DNA of 52,623 nt from Kiritimatiellia bacterium (lineage in GTDB: Bacteria; Verrucomicrobiota; Kiritimatiellia; RFP12; UBA1067): assembly GCA_016284515.1 (NCBI GenBank), contig JAEEOY010000102.1:1-52623 (forward strand), written 5' to 3'. The translations under genes were made by a program, and so were the position numbers. Below are positions 9,332 to 18,686 of this stretch, piece after piece; the stretch's first letter is position 1, and each line of letters opens with the position of its first letter. The notes beneath the pieces are model-generated. The model had not been told where the DNA came from, did not search any database, and saw nothing but the letters and a program-made list of their open reading frames with translations.

Positions 9332-10702
9332 ATGTCGTCAGTATTCGAGAAGATAATGTCGGACCGCGTGAAGTACTCGTGCAACGTGAAGACGCTCGGC
9401 GAGTGCAAGCTGCCGTCGCCTGTCCGTCACAAGAAGTACGTCGCGGATGGCGAACGCGTGTTCGCGACGGAGAACGAGACCTTCGCCAGGTACGCCGAGA
9501 CAAGGCTAGGGCACCTGCCTACGTTCGAGAAGGCGGGGCCGAAGGAGCGCATCTTCCACGATCCGAGATGGACGCGCGTCGGCATCGTGACGGCCGGCGG
9601 ACTCTGCCCCGGGCTCAACACGGTCATCAAGGGGCTTGTCGAAATCCTCAAGTTCGACTACGGCGTCACGAACATCTTTGGAATCCGCTACGGCTACGCG
9701 GGGCTCAATCCGAAGTACGGCTACGAGCCGAAGATGCTCGATCCCGACGCGGTGGACACGATCCACGAGGCTGGCGGCACGGTGCTCGGCTCGAGCCGCG
9801 GACAGCAGCCGTCCGACATCATGGTGGACACGCTCGTCAGGATGAACATCAACGTCCTCTTCTGCATCGGCGGCGACGGATCGCTGCGCTGCGCAAGCGA
9901 CATAGCTGCCGAGGTCGAGCGCAGGAACCTTAAGATTTCCGTCGTGGGCATTCCGAAGACGATCGACAACGACCTCATGTTCGTCGGACGGAGCTTCGGG
10001 TTCGAAAGCGCCGTCGCCGAGGCGGCGGAGGTGATACGCAACGCGCACATGGAGGCCAAGGGCACGCCGCACGGCATAGGGCTCGTCAAGCTGATGGGAC
10101 GCGACTCCGGATTCATCGCCGCGGCGGCGACGATCGCCAACCCCGTCGTCAACTTCTGCCTGGTACCCGAGATGAAGTTCGAGATGGAGGGTCCGAACGG
10201 ACTCCTCGCCGCGCTCGAGCGCCGCTTCGCGGCCGGGAAGTCGCACGCAGTCATCGTCGTTGCAGAGGGCGCGGGGCAGGAGCTTCTCGAGGGCGCCGAG
10301 GAGCGCGATGCGAGCGGAAACATCCTCAAGAAGGACATCGGCGACTTCCTGAAGCGCCGGATCGCCGCCCACTTCAAGGCGAAGGGCCTCGACTCCAGCG
10401 TCAAGTACATCGACCCGAGCTACATCATCCGCAGCTGCCCCGCGCGCGGAACGGACGCAATACGCTGCTACGAGCTCGCGCGCGCGGCGGTGCACGCCGC
10501 GATGGCGGGCCGCACCGACTGCGTCGTCGGAAACGTCGGCGAGAGCTGCTCGCTCGTGCCCATCGCCCTTGCGACGATCGAGCGCCAGAAGCTCGACATC
10601 GACAGCCAGGCGTGGAGAAGCGTCCTTGACGCGACGGGCCAGGAGTTCTACTTCAACGGAGTCGCGCGCGACATCTTCGCAGGCGACGCCTTTGCGCCGT
10701 GA
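9332..10702 (+). CDS. 6-phosphofructokinase (long PFK clade, probably ATP-dependent)
   Basis: The protein phosphorylates fructose 6-phosphate in glycolysis. I chose ATG 9332 (456 residues) because AAAGGAGG (9316-9323) sits 8 bases upstream; the frame also has ATGs at 9290 and 9305, but 9290 abuts the -10 element. Motifs are GIVTAGGLCPGLN, CIGGDGS (Gly183) and GIPKTIDND (Lys209), then GRSFGFESAVAEA and GRDSGFIA. Glycine in GGDG with lysine in PKTIDND is the combination found in ATP-dependent plant- and trypanosome-type enzymes. PPi-dependent enzymes usually have Asp in place of that Gly. About 80 N-terminal residues precede the first Rossmann strand. The phosphoryl donor is therefore inferred, not proven. 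Confidence 0.9.
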   Translation: MSSVFEKIMSDRVKYSCNVKTLGECKLPSPVRHKKYVADGERVFATENETFARYAETRLGHLPTFEKAGPKERIFHDPRWTRVGIVTAGGLCPGLNTVIKGLVEILKFDYGVTNIFGIRYGYAGLNPKYGYEPKMLDPDAVDTIHEAGGTVLGSSRGQQPSDIMVDTLVRMNINVLFCIGGDGSLRCASDIAAEVERRNLKISVVGIPKTIDNDLMFVGRSFGFESAVAEAAEVIRNAHMEAKGTPHGIGLVKLMGRDSGFIAAAATIANPVVNFCLVPEMKFEMEGPNGLLAALERRFAAGKSHAVIVVAEGAGQELLEGAEERDASGNILKKDIGDFLKRRIAAHFKAKGLDSSVKYIDPSYIIRSCPARGTDAIRCYELARAAVHAAMAGRTDCVVGNVGESCSLVPIALATIERQKLDIDSQAWRSVLDATGQEFYFNGVARDIFAGDAFAP

Positions 10703-10725
10703 CCGCAGATTTCCTGTGAACCTTC

Positions 10726-10743
10726 CGCCGCGCTGCGGCGTTT
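10726..10743 (+). terminator. Weak intrinsic terminator-like hairpin after phosphofructokinase
   Basis: CGCCGC (10726-10731), a 3-base loop and GCGGCG (10735-10740), followed by only three T residues. It ends 9 bases before the TonB receptor ATG. Confidence 0.35.
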
Positions 10744-10751
10744 GACAGGGC

Positions 10752-12878
10752 ATGAAAAGCGATCTAGTTGTCTTCTGCGCCGCAGTTTCCGGCGCGCTTG
10801 CGTGTTTCGGACAGGAGCCGTCGGCCGATGGCTCCGCTTCCACCAACTCCGTGGCCGACCTCGGCACGGTCGTGGTCGAAGGCTCGGCGCTCTCTAAGTA
10901 CCGCCCCGAGACCGTCAGTTCCGGCACCTTCACCGACGTTCCGCCCGAGAAGCTCCCCTGCGTAGTCGATACGCTCACCGAGGACTTCATCCGCGAGCAC
11001 AACCCCACGGACCTCAACGACCTACTGCGCCACGTGCCCGGAATCGAGACGGGCGGCACCTCGCTTCTCGTCCGCCAGCCAGGGCTTTTCACCATCCGCG
11101 GCAAGGGCGGAACGGAACCTGCGATCGATGGAATGTACTCCGTCGGACGCGGCCCCGGGCTTTTCATGGATCCGTTCCTCATGGAGCGCGTCGAGATCGT
11201 GAAGGGTCCGATAGCATCCCTCGCGGGCGGCTCGGGCGCGGCCTCAAACGCCAACGGCGCGGGCGGGTCGATCAACATGTACCTCAAGGGCGCGCACCTC
11301 AGGGGCGACGAGGTGAACCTCCAGGCGAACACCTCGGTCGGAAAGCACACCTTCCGCCAGCGCGGGATGGCCGACGCCAACGAGACGCTGCTCGACGGGA
11401 AGGGCGCGGTGCGCGTTGTCGGCACCGCTGACTACTACGAGCCCGCGTATATCCACGAGGGGTCGCAGAAGGGCGCGCGCGGACGCGAATCGTTCTCCGT
11501 TGCGCCGAGCTTCCTGTTCAAGCCGAACGACGACGTCACGTTCGGACTCAAGACGATGTTCCAGTACGCGGACACGCCGAGCTACATCGGCGTCCCCGTG
11601 TGGCGCGGACGCCCCGGCGGAGGCTACCGCTGGTACGAGTCGTCGTGCCTTCCCGGGGACCGTCAGCACTACGAGGGAATGCTCATCAACCCATGGGTCG
11701 ACTGGCAGGTGACGGAGAACTGGCTTCTCAAGTTCGGAGGCGCGTTTCAGTTTGCGTCCATGGACCAGACGACGCGCGAGCCGTACGCCGGACGCGGCGC
11801 GGAGCTCCTGAACTACTACGACACGGGGCTCTGGAGCTCCGGCGAGAAGTACATGACCTCCGGATTCTCGGAGTCTAAGTCGCTTCTGCGCACCTACAGC
11901 GCATACGGACGGTCGATATACGACACCGAGTTCGACTTCGGTCTCAAGAACAGCTTCCTCACCCAGCTTGACACGCGCTACAGCGACGGATCCGTCTTCT
12001 CCGCGGCAAACGCCCGCCACGGCGTGACGCTGCAGGACTCCGTGTCGTGGGGCTGGGTCACGCTCCTCGGCGGAGTGAGGTACGACTACATCCACCTGAA
12101 CGACGCGGCGGGAACCGCGGGGCAGGACGGACACGGCGTGTCGCCTCGCGGCGGAATCTCCGTGCAGCCGCTCGACTGGCTCGTCTTCTTCGGCAACCTC
12201 TCGCAGACGCGCACCCCCATGCTGAGCATGAAGGGCGCGGACGGCGATCCGCTGACGAAGCCCTGGTACGCGACGCAGATCGAGGGCGGCGTGAGGGTCA
12301 AGACCTTCGAGCGCCTGTGGCTCACCGCGTCCGCCTACCGCATCGAGCAGGAGAACACGCCCTCGCAGATCGCGAACACGACGTACTACGAGCAGGAGGG
12401 GCGCAACACCTCGCGCGGCGCGGAGCTGTCGCTCTCGGGCGACATCACGGACGACTGGACGATGATGGCGATGTATGCGTACAACAAGTACACGGACCGC
12501 ACGGTCGCGCCGGGCGAGAAGGGGCGCGACTTCGAGCGCTACCCCGCGCACGCGGTGACGTTCTCCACTTCTTACCGCATCTCGTCCGGTCCGCTGGAGG
12601 ACATCGTCCTCGGATGCGGCTTCAGGTTCCGCTCGATGAGCTACGCATGCGTCCGCGGGGTGTACCAGGACAAAAACCTCAGGTTCGACCCTTCCTACCT
12701 CTTCGACGTCAACGTCTCGATGCCGCTCTCGAAGTTCGGCGGACCCGAGAACTGGACTCTCACGCTCGGCGTCAGAAACCTCTTCGGGGAGAAGTACTTC
12801 GACACGGCGCGCCACTACTACGAGTGCCTTGTCGGGGAGCCGCGCACGTTCGAGATCGGGCTTCGCGCGAAGTTCTGA
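10752..12878 (+). CDS. TonB-dependent outer-membrane receptor
   Basis: The protein has 708 residues with an N-terminal signal peptide (MKSDLVVFCAAVSGALACFG). A short TonB-box-like stretch (LGTVVVEGSAL) comes next, followed by the plug domain (DLNDLLRHVPGIET, FTIRGKGG, MERVEIVKGP, GAGGSINM), the hallmark of ligand-gated porins. The remainder is a 22-strand-type barrel rich in alternating aromatic residues. It ends in a terminal Phe (GLRAKF), the usual BAM recognition residue. Organisation is closest to ferric-siderophore receptors, but the ligand cannot be deduced; no TonB/ExbBD, SusD or iron genes adjoin it. No strong Shine-Dalgarno precedes the ATG, so it may be read from the phosphofructokinase transcript. 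Confidence 0.92.
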   Translation: MKSDLVVFCAAVSGALACFGQEPSADGSASTNSVADLGTVVVEGSALSKYRPETVSSGTFTDVPPEKLPCVVDTLTEDFIREHNPTDLNDLLRHVPGIETGGTSLLVRQPGLFTIRGKGGTEPAIDGMYSVGRGPGLFMDPFLMERVEIVKGPIASLAGGSGAASNANGAGGSINMYLKGAHLRGDEVNLQANTSVGKHTFRQRGMADANETLLDGKGAVRVVGTADYYEPAYIHEGSQKGARGRESFSVAPSFLFKPNDDVTFGLKTMFQYADTPSYIGVPVWRGRPGGGYRWYESSCLPGDRQHYEGMLINPWVDWQVTENWLLKFGGAFQFASMDQTTREPYAGRGAELLNYYDTGLWSSGEKYMTSGFSESKSLLRTYSAYGRSIYDTEFDFGLKNSFLTQLDTRYSDGSVFSAANARHGVTLQDSVSWGWVTLLGGVRYDYIHLNDAAGTAGQDGHGVSPRGGISVQPLDWLVFFGNLSQTRTPMLSMKGADGDPLTKPWYATQIEGGVRVKTFERLWLTASAYRIEQENTPSQIANTTYYEQEGRNTSRGAELSLSGDITDDWTMMAMYAYNKYTDRTVAPGEKGRDFERYPAHAVTFSTSYRISSGPLEDIVLGCGFRFRSMSYACVRGVYQDKNLRFDPSYLFDVNVSMPLSKFGGPENWTLTLGVRNLFGEKYFDTARHYYECLVGEPRTFEIGLRAKF

Positions 12879-12903
12879 CCTTAATTTCGTCCTCACCCCG
12901 CAC

Positions 12904-12933
12904 TTGATTTCCGCCCCCAGGTAATGGTATAAT
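12904..12933 (+). promoter_or_regulatory. Promoter of the small membrane protein / nadC unit
   Basis: TTGATT (12904-12909), an 18-base spacer and TATAAT (12928-12933) preceded by TGG. Only 6 bases separate the -10 from the ATG at 12940, predicting a leaderless mRNA. Confidence 0.75.
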
Positions 12934-12939
12934 TACAGC

Positions 12940-13167
12940 ATGAAAATCAAAAAGCCTACGAAGGCGCCAGGCGCCGAAACAACAGGCGGGGCCGCAATCG
13001 CCGACAGGTTCAAGCTCGATCCCGTCGACAATTCCGCGAGCCGCGCTGGGACCGTCAGCAAGAAGTCTGCGACGACCGCGCTTATCTTCGGGCTGATCGC
13101 CCTTGCGGTCACGATTGCCCTTACGGTGACGATCTACCAGCACTGGAACTTCCTGATGCCGGTCTGA
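12940..13167 (+). CDS. Small single-pass membrane protein, unknown function
   Basis: The protein has 75 residues and I do not recognise it. The first 45 residues are polar and lysine-rich (KIKKPTKAPG), and residues of about 46-66 form one hydrophobic segment (ALIFGLIALAVTIALTVTIY). A short tail ends in FLMPV. The predicted topology is an N-in anchor. The start is fixed by the promoter 6 bases upstream, with no Shine-Dalgarno, so translation is probably leaderless. It lies 13 bases before nadC and is presumably co-transcribed with it. Similar Lys-rich one-helix proteins occur in PVC genomes, but no function can be assigned. Confidence 0.75.
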   Translation: MKIKKPTKAPGAETTGGAAIADRFKLDPVDNSASRAGTVSKKSATTALIFGLIALAVTIALTVTIYQHWNFLMPV

Positions 13168-13180
13168 GGAGCGCCTCGCC

Positions 13181-14068
13181 ATGAAGGATGTGATGCAGAG
13201 CACCCGGGCCAAAGCCGCGGTGAAGCTTGCGCTTGACGAAGACCTGGCCGACGCGGCGGACGCGCGACGCACGAAGTGGTGCGACGCCACGAGCGAGGCG
13301 CTGGTCGACCCGAAGGCGGTCGCTACCGGCGAGATATACTCCAAGGGGACTGGCTGCGTGGTTGCCGGCGCGACGGTCGCTAAGGCCGTCATGAAGGCGG
13401 TGGATCCGAAGATCAAGGTCAATATCCTCAAGCCCGACGGCTCCGTAGTCAAGCCGGGCGAGCCGATCCTGACTTTCCGCGGCAAGGCGCGTTCGATCCT
13501 CGCGGCGGAGCGCACGGCGCTAAACTTCATGCAGCGCATGTGTGCGACGGCGACGCTTGCGAAGAAGTTCGTGGACGCGACGAAGCGCTACGGCACTCTC
13601 ATCCTCGACACGCGAAAGACGACTCCCGGGCTCAGGGTGTTCGAGAAGTACGCCGTCACCTGCGGCGGCGGGACGAACCACCGATTCGGGATGTACGACC
13701 GCGTCCTAATGAAGGACAACCACCGCCGCCTGTGGAAGGGCGGCGATCCCGACGAACTTGACCAGGCAGTCGTCGCCGCGCGCAAGAAGTTCCCGAAGCT
13801 CGCCGTGGAGGTGGAGGTCGAGAGCCTCAGGGAGTGCGCGAGCGCGCTCAAGGCGAAGCCCGAGTGGATCATGCTCGACAACATGAGCTGCGCCGACATG
13901 AAGAAGTGCGTGAAGATGTGCCGCGGCATCTCGAAGACCGAGGCGTCCGGCGGCATAACGCTCGAGCGCGCGAAGGAGGTCGCCGCAACAGGCGTCACCG
14001 CGATTTCGCTCGGCTGCCTCACCCATTCCGCCGGTTCAGTGGACCTTTCGCTCGAGTGGCGTACATGA
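13181..14068 (+). CDS. nadC: Nicotinate-nucleotide pyrophosphorylase (quinolinate phosphoribosyltransferase)
   Basis: NadC converts quinolinate and PRPP to nicotinate mononucleotide in de novo NAD synthesis. The 295-residue length is normal. Diagnostic stretches are ALDEDLADAAD at the N-terminus, AERTALNFMQRM, DTRKTTPGLR, EKYAVTCGGGTNHR with MYDRVLMKDNH, VEVEVESL, IMLDNMS, and the C-terminal SGGI and ISLGCLTHSA. Together these give the phosphate- and quinolinate-binding Arg, His and Lys residues. nadA and nadB are not in the window. The gene is the second in a unit with the small membrane protein. Confidence 0.96.
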   Translation: MKDVMQSTRAKAAVKLALDEDLADAADARRTKWCDATSEALVDPKAVATGEIYSKGTGCVVAGATVAKAVMKAVDPKIKVNILKPDGSVVKPGEPILTFRGKARSILAAERTALNFMQRMCATATLAKKFVDATKRYGTLILDTRKTTPGLRVFEKYAVTCGGGTNHRFGMYDRVLMKDNHRRLWKGGDPDELDQAVVAARKKFPKLAVEVEVESLRECASALKAKPEWIMLDNMSCADMKKCVKMCRGISKTEASGGITLERAKEVAATGVTAISLGCLTHSAGSVDLSLEWRT

Positions 14069-14126
14069 CGGCGCCTGCGTCCGCAGCGGACGATGCAATT
14101 TCCATACAGTTACAGAGACAAAGACA

Positions 14127-15425
14127 ATGAAAGACCTTAAGGAAGCCTACAAGACCATCGAGGCGGACCATTTCGCGCCCAAGATGGAGATTTCGTTCAT
14201 CGACGGCGACAACCGCCAGACCTTCCAGTACGAGAAGGTGACGTGGAACATCGGCGGGGAGGAGAAGGGCCTGCGCTACGGCGAGAACCCCGGCCAGGAG
14301 GCCGCGCTCTACAGGCTCGTCAACGGCAACCTCGTTCTCGGCGACGTCGAGATGCTCCAGGCGGGGCAGTACCTCGCGTCCGTTCCGGAGCTCCTCCAGA
14401 GCGGCAAGCACCCCGGCAAGACGAACGTCACCGATACGGACAACGCGCTCAACATCCTCCGCTACCTGATGGAGAAGCCCACGGCCGTCATCGTCAAGCA
14501 CAACAACCCTTGCGGCGTCGCGACCGGGTCCACGCTTGCGGAGGCGTACTTCCGCGCGAACAAGGCCGACCGCCTCGCGGCGTTCGGCGGCGCGATCGCG
14601 CTGAACCGCGAGTGCGACATGGAGACGGCGAAGCTCATCGTCGAGAACTACGCCGAAGTCGTCGTCGCGCCTGACTTCAAGCCGGGCGTGATGGATCTCT
14701 TCGCGACGAAGAAGAACCTCAGGGTCTTCCGCATCAGGAACATGTCGCGCCTCACCGATTTCGTCGCGAAGCACGTAGTGGACTTCAAGTCCCTCATCGA
14801 CGGAGGCATCGTCGCGCAGACGTCGTTCAGCGCGAACGCGAGGAAGCCCGAGGACTTCATGCCCGCGTACTGCAACCGCAAGATCACGAACAAGGAGACG
14901 GGCGAGGTCCGCTTCGAGGAGCACAAGATCGCCCGCCTCCCGTCCGCGAAGGAGTACGAGGACCTCGTGTTCGGCTGGCTCGTCGAGGCCGGCGTCACGT
15001 CCAACTCTGTCCTCTATGTGAAGGACGGCGCGACGGTCGGAATCGGCACCGGCGAGCAGGACCGCGTCGGCGTCGCGGAGATCGCGCGCGACAAGGCGTA
15101 CACGAAGCACGCGGACTGGATCGCCTGGGAGAAGTACCAGAAGCCCTACAACGACCTCCGTCTCGTTTTCGGCGAGGAGGACGGCGCGAAGAAGCAGGCC
15201 GAGATCATGGAGCAGACGAAGGCAGAGAAGGGCGGTCTTCCCGGCTGCGCGATGGTCTCCGACGCGTTCTTCCCGTTCCGCGACGGAGCGGAAGTCGGCA
15301 TCCGCGAGGGCATCACCTCGATCGTCCAGCCGGGCGGAGCGATCCGCGACTGGGACGTCATCGACTGCTGCAACGACGCGGGCGTCGCGATGGTCTTCAC
15401 CGGCCAGCGCTCGTTCAGGCACTGA
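14127..15425 (+). CDS. purH: Stand-alone AICAR transformylase (C-terminal PurH domain only)
   Basis: The protein formylates AICAR with 10-formyl-THF, the penultimate purine step. The 432 residues correspond to the transformylase half of bifunctional PurH: LRYGENPGQEAALY, VIVKHNNPCGVATG, GGAIALNRECD, and the C-terminal QPGGAIRDWDVID ending RSFRH. The N-terminal MGS-like IMP cyclohydrolase domain (about 200 residues in usual PurH) is absent. The first 40 residues are unrelated to it and the next gene upstream is nadC, so the domain is not simply split off nearby. IMP cyclohydrolase must be encoded elsewhere. The formyl donor links this gene to fhs at 39342. Confidence 0.92.
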   Translation: MKDLKEAYKTIEADHFAPKMEISFIDGDNRQTFQYEKVTWNIGGEEKGLRYGENPGQEAALYRLVNGNLVLGDVEMLQAGQYLASVPELLQSGKHPGKTNVTDTDNALNILRYLMEKPTAVIVKHNNPCGVATGSTLAEAYFRANKADRLAAFGGAIALNRECDMETAKLIVENYAEVVVAPDFKPGVMDLFATKKNLRVFRIRNMSRLTDFVAKHVVDFKSLIDGGIVAQTSFSANARKPEDFMPAYCNRKITNKETGEVRFEEHKIARLPSAKEYEDLVFGWLVEAGVTSNSVLYVKDGATVGIGTGEQDRVGVAEIARDKAYTKHADWIAWEKYQKPYNDLRLVFGEEDGAKKQAEIMEQTKAEKGGLPGCAMVSDAFFPFRDGAEVGIREGITSIVQPGGAIRDWDVIDCCNDAGVAMVFTGQRSFRH

Positions 15426-15463
15426 GGCCTGGACTGCGCTTGCGGCGCTCCCCAAAAGGGTTA

Positions 15464-15492
15464 TTGCTAGCTGGCTGGCAATCTGCTAGAAT
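15464..15492 (+). promoter_or_regulatory. Promoter of the GH51 gene
   Basis: TTGCTA (15464-15469), a 17-base spacer and TAGAAT (15487-15492) preceded by TGC. The leader before ATG 15527 is about 28 bases and contains AAAAGGG as ribosome-binding site. Confidence 0.65.
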
Positions 15493-15526
15493 TGTGTTGT
15501 CTTTTAGAACACGAAAAGGGAATACA

Positions 15527-18043
15527 ATGAAAAGAGCAGTTTCCGCAGTATGTGCCCTCGCGGGCGTCGCAATAGCCGGAGCATCCTTCGCAGCGAGCGA
15601 GGCGAAGATTTCGCTCCGTCCCGGAGAGAAGGGTCCAGATGTCCCCAAGACCCTCTACGGAATATTCTTCGAGGACATCAACTACTCCGCCGACGGCGGA
15701 ATCTACCCCGAGCTCGTCGCCAACCGTGGCTTCGACTGGGACAACGGCTCGACGCGCGGATGGGAGAACGACTTCCGCGGCGACGCGCAGGCGCGCGTCT
15801 CGATCGAGCACGGACGCCCCGTGCACGAGGTGACAGCGAGTCACGTCAGGATCGACGCGTACGGAGCAGGCGGCGGCAAGGGCGCAGGGCTGCGCAACCG
15901 CGGCTACCACGGAATGTACGTGGAGAAGGGGAAGAAGTACGACCTCTCGTTCTATGTCCGCGGCATCGACGGATACAAGGGCGGCGTGCGCGTGGTGCTC
16001 GAGGCCGACGGACGCGTCCTCGCCGAGAAGCGTGTCGCCAATTCGGAGATGAACGTCGGCAAGCCGCGCGGCGACGCCATCTTCCCCGAACTGCCGGAAT
16101 GGACCAAGGTCGCGGCCGTGTCCGAGCCATCGGAGACGACGCGCAAGGCGACGCTCTCCATCTTGGCCGACTCCGCCGGAATCGTCGAATTCGAGCAGGT
16201 TTCGCTTTTCCCGCAGGACACGTTCAACGGCAGGAAGAACGGCCTTCGCAAGGACCTTGTGCAGATGCTCAAGGACCTGAAGCCCGGCATAATGCGATTC
16301 CCTGGCGGATGCCTCGTCGAGGGCCGCGACTGGAACCTCTGGTACGACTGGAAGATCTCCGTCGGCGATGGATCGCTTGAGTCGCGCCGGTGCATCTGGA
16401 ACACTTGGGACTACTGGCAGACGATGGGACTTGGATACTTCGAGTACTTCTGCCTCTGCGAGGACCTCGGCTGCGAGCCGCTTCCCGTGATGGCGTCGGG
16501 GCTCACCTGCCAGTTTGCGAAGCCCGTAGACGCGGCACCGATGGAGTCCATGCCGTACTTCGCGCAGAACCTCCTCGACCTCATCGAGTTCGCGAACGGC
16601 GACGTCTCGACGAAGTGGGGCGCGCTGCGCGCGAAGATGGGCCACCCCAAGCCGTTCAACATGAAGTACCTCGGCATAGGAAACGAAAACTGGGACCAGG
16701 TATTCCTCGACAGGTTCGAGGCTATCGCGAAGGTCATCCGCGAGAAGCATCCCGAGATACGCATCGTTTCGTCCTCCGGCCCCGGCCCGGACGGACATTC
16801 CTTCGACTACGCGTGGAAGCGGCTCGACACGAAGCTCGCCGACGTCATAGACGAGCACTACTACCGTCCGCCGGAGTGGTTTCGCGAGCAGGGCGGACGC
16901 TACGACGGCTATGATCGCTCCGGAAAGAAGCCGAACGTCTATGCGGGCGAATATGCCTGCCACGTGAAGAACAGGGACAACAACCTCTACTCCGCGCTCT
17001 GCGAGGCTGGCGCGATGACCGGCTTCGAACGCAACTGCGACGTCGTGGAGATGACGAGCTATGCTCCGCTCTTCGCAAAGGTCGACTCGTACAAGTGGAA
17101 GCCGGACCTCATCTGGTTCGACAACGCAGGGTGCTTCGGGACGCCCAACTACTACGTCCAGCAGATGTTCGGCGTGAACCGTCCGAGCCGCATCGTCCCC
17201 TCGTCGGCGACTGCGTCGGGCGACGCCTCGTTCTCGTGCGAGGGAGAGCTTGCGCTCCACACATGGAACACGGCGGCCGAGTTCAAGGACATCAAGGTCG
17301 TCGACGGAAACGGGAAGAAGCTCCTCTCGGCCATGCCGGATCCGTCCAAGTGCAGAGTCGAGCGCAACGGACGCTGGACGCTCTCGGGCGGCGTGCTCCG
17401 GCAGGAGAACACCGGCGCGACGGACACGGCGCTTACTCTCCCCTGCGGCGTTGTCGGAGATGCGACTGTGACGTTCAAGGCACGCCGCACTGCGGGCGAC
17501 GAAGGTTTTCTTTTCAGGTTCCGCGCGAAAGACGGACGCCACGCGCACGTCAACATCGGCGGTTGGATGAACAAGGAGCACGGACTTGAGACGCTCGGCT
17601 TCTCCGCGTCGCTTCCTCCCAGGGTCGCCGGATCGCTCGAGAACAACCGCTGGTACGACGTCAAGGTCGTTCTCAAGGGCGATGCCGTCACGGTTTCGCT
17701 TGACGGACGCGAGATATTCTCCTCCGCACGCGTGACGGAGCGTGCGCAGAAGGACTTCTTCCAGGTGTGCGGATTCGACGCCGAGAAGGGCGAGCTTGTC
17801 GTCAAGTGCGTGAACATCTCCGACGAGGCGCGTCCGCTCACCATCGACTTCGGCATGGCCCTCAAGCCAGGAGAAGCGCGCAGGATCGAACTTTCCGGGA
17901 AGTCCGGCGATGTAAACGACCTCGCGAATCCGAAGCGCGTGGCACCGGTCGAGAAGACGTTCCGCTTCGCCGGCGGCCGCCAGTTCAAGACGGAGCTCGC
18001 GCCCAACTCGCTCACGGTGTTCAGGCTGCGCGCCTCCCTGTGA
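15527..18043 (+). CDS. Secreted GH51 alpha-L-arabinofuranosidase
   Basis: The enzyme removes arabinofuranosyl side chains from plant polysaccharides. I chose ATG 15527 (838 residues) because the promoter lies inside the longer frame and a signal peptide starts here (MKRAVSAVCALAG...ASFAA). A CBM4/9-like N-terminal module with the plant/bacterial GH51 opening LYGIFFEDINYSADGG is followed by the TIM barrel (MRFPGGCLVEG, LGIGNENWDQ with acid/base Glu387, VYAGEYACH with nucleophile Glu475). A concanavalin-like insert (about residues 600-740, FRFRAKDGRHAHVNIGG) and the C-terminal beta-sandwich (VKCVNISDEARPL, ELAPNSLTVFRL) follow. The protein is probably periplasmic or exported. The ECF sigma gene follows after 27 bases, suggesting one transcript. 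Confidence 0.93.
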   Translation: MKRAVSAVCALAGVAIAGASFAASEAKISLRPGEKGPDVPKTLYGIFFEDINYSADGGIYPELVANRGFDWDNGSTRGWENDFRGDAQARVSIEHGRPVHEVTASHVRIDAYGAGGGKGAGLRNRGYHGMYVEKGKKYDLSFYVRGIDGYKGGVRVVLEADGRVLAEKRVANSEMNVGKPRGDAIFPELPEWTKVAAVSEPSETTRKATLSILADSAGIVEFEQVSLFPQDTFNGRKNGLRKDLVQMLKDLKPGIMRFPGGCLVEGRDWNLWYDWKISVGDGSLESRRCIWNTWDYWQTMGLGYFEYFCLCEDLGCEPLPVMASGLTCQFAKPVDAAPMESMPYFAQNLLDLIEFANGDVSTKWGALRAKMGHPKPFNMKYLGIGNENWDQVFLDRFEAIAKVIREKHPEIRIVSSSGPGPDGHSFDYAWKRLDTKLADVIDEHYYRPPEWFREQGGRYDGYDRSGKKPNVYAGEYACHVKNRDNNLYSALCEAGAMTGFERNCDVVEMTSYAPLFAKVDSYKWKPDLIWFDNAGCFGTPNYYVQQMFGVNRPSRIVPSSATASGDASFSCEGELALHTWNTAAEFKDIKVVDGNGKKLLSAMPDPSKCRVERNGRWTLSGGVLRQENTGATDTALTLPCGVVGDATVTFKARRTAGDEGFLFRFRAKDGRHAHVNIGGWMNKEHGLETLGFSASLPPRVAGSLENNRWYDVKVVLKGDAVTVSLDGREIFSSARVTERAQKDFFQVCGFDAEKGELVVKCVNISDEARPLTIDFGMALKPGEARRIELSGKSGDVNDLANPKRVAPVEKTFRFAGGRQFKTELAPNSLTVFRLRASL

Positions 18044-18070
18044 GGGGCGTGGCAATCGCAGGGATTTGAC

Positions 18071-18664
18071 ATGGCGGTATTCCCCGAGACCTCGTACACG
18101 CTCATAAAGAAGCTGTCAGCGGATGTCACATCCGTGAGCGAGGCTGCGTGGGTTCGCTTCTTCGACCTCTACGTCCCCGTCATGCGCAGGTTCGTGGAGT
18201 GGAACGACAAGGCGCGCGATCCGGACGACGTCGTGCAGGACGTCCTTGTGAAGCTGCTGGATGCGGTGAGGAAAGGACGCTACGACCCCGGTCGCGCGAA
18301 GTTCCGCACCTTTCTCGCTACCGTCATCCGAAACCACCTCGTGTCGCTCTACCGAAAGGACGCGGCGCGCGGCGCGGGGTCCAACGTCTCCTTCGAGGAG
18401 CTTCTTACGGAGCCTTCCGTTCCGGCTTCGCAGGGCGATGCGCTCGACCTTGCGTGGGCGCGGGCGCGCCACGAGGCGGCGGTGGAGCATGTGCTCACGA
18501 AGACCGCGCTTTCCGCGCAGTCGAAGGCCGTGTACCGCGCGCACGTCCTCGAGGGGCGCCCGGCGGGCGATGTTGCGGCGGAGTTCGGCATCACGAAGGG
18601 CAACGTCGCGAAGATAAAGTTCCGCGTCGAGGGGATGGCCGCGGCGCTCGAGGGAGAGCTGTAG
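18071..18664 (+). CDS. ECF-type RNA polymerase sigma factor
   Basis: The protein has 197 residues. Region 2 is recognisable as DPDDVVQDVLVKLLDAVRKG followed by KFRTFLATVIRNHLVSLYRK. Region 4 appears as ALSAQSKAVYRAHVLEGR and a helix-turn-helix (DVAAEFGITKGNVAKIKFRV). The linker between regions is longer than in classical RpoE. No anti-sigma gene adjoins it; its neighbours are GH51 upstream and a pseudopilin downstream. A GGAATT/CGTA element ahead of the pseudopilin gene (18687-18711) fits ECF promoter rules, so it may act on its own neighbourhood. That regulatory link is inference. Confidence 0.9.
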   Translation: MAVFPETSYTLIKKLSADVTSVSEAAWVRFFDLYVPVMRRFVEWNDKARDPDDVVQDVLVKLLDAVRKGRYDPGRAKFRTFLATVIRNHLVSLYRKDAARGAGSNVSFEELLTEPSVPASQGDALDLAWARARHEAAVEHVLTKTALSAQSKAVYRAHVLEGRPAGDVAAEFGITKGNVAKIKFRVEGMAAALEGEL

Positions 18665-18686
18665 AAAATTTTTTTTCGCGGCAGGT

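Noticed and set aside
9332..10702. PPi-dependent phosphofructokinase
   Set aside because: The GGDG motif keeps Gly where PPi enzymes have Asp; PKTIDND alone is not sufficient. The donor still needs testing.
15467..18055. 862-codon open frame on the minus strand opposite the GH51 gene, and similar long antisense frames elsewhere
   Set aside because: These are shadows produced by the GC-rich third codon position; translations are Arg/Val/Leu-rich with no domains, and the plus-strand genes are unambiguous.
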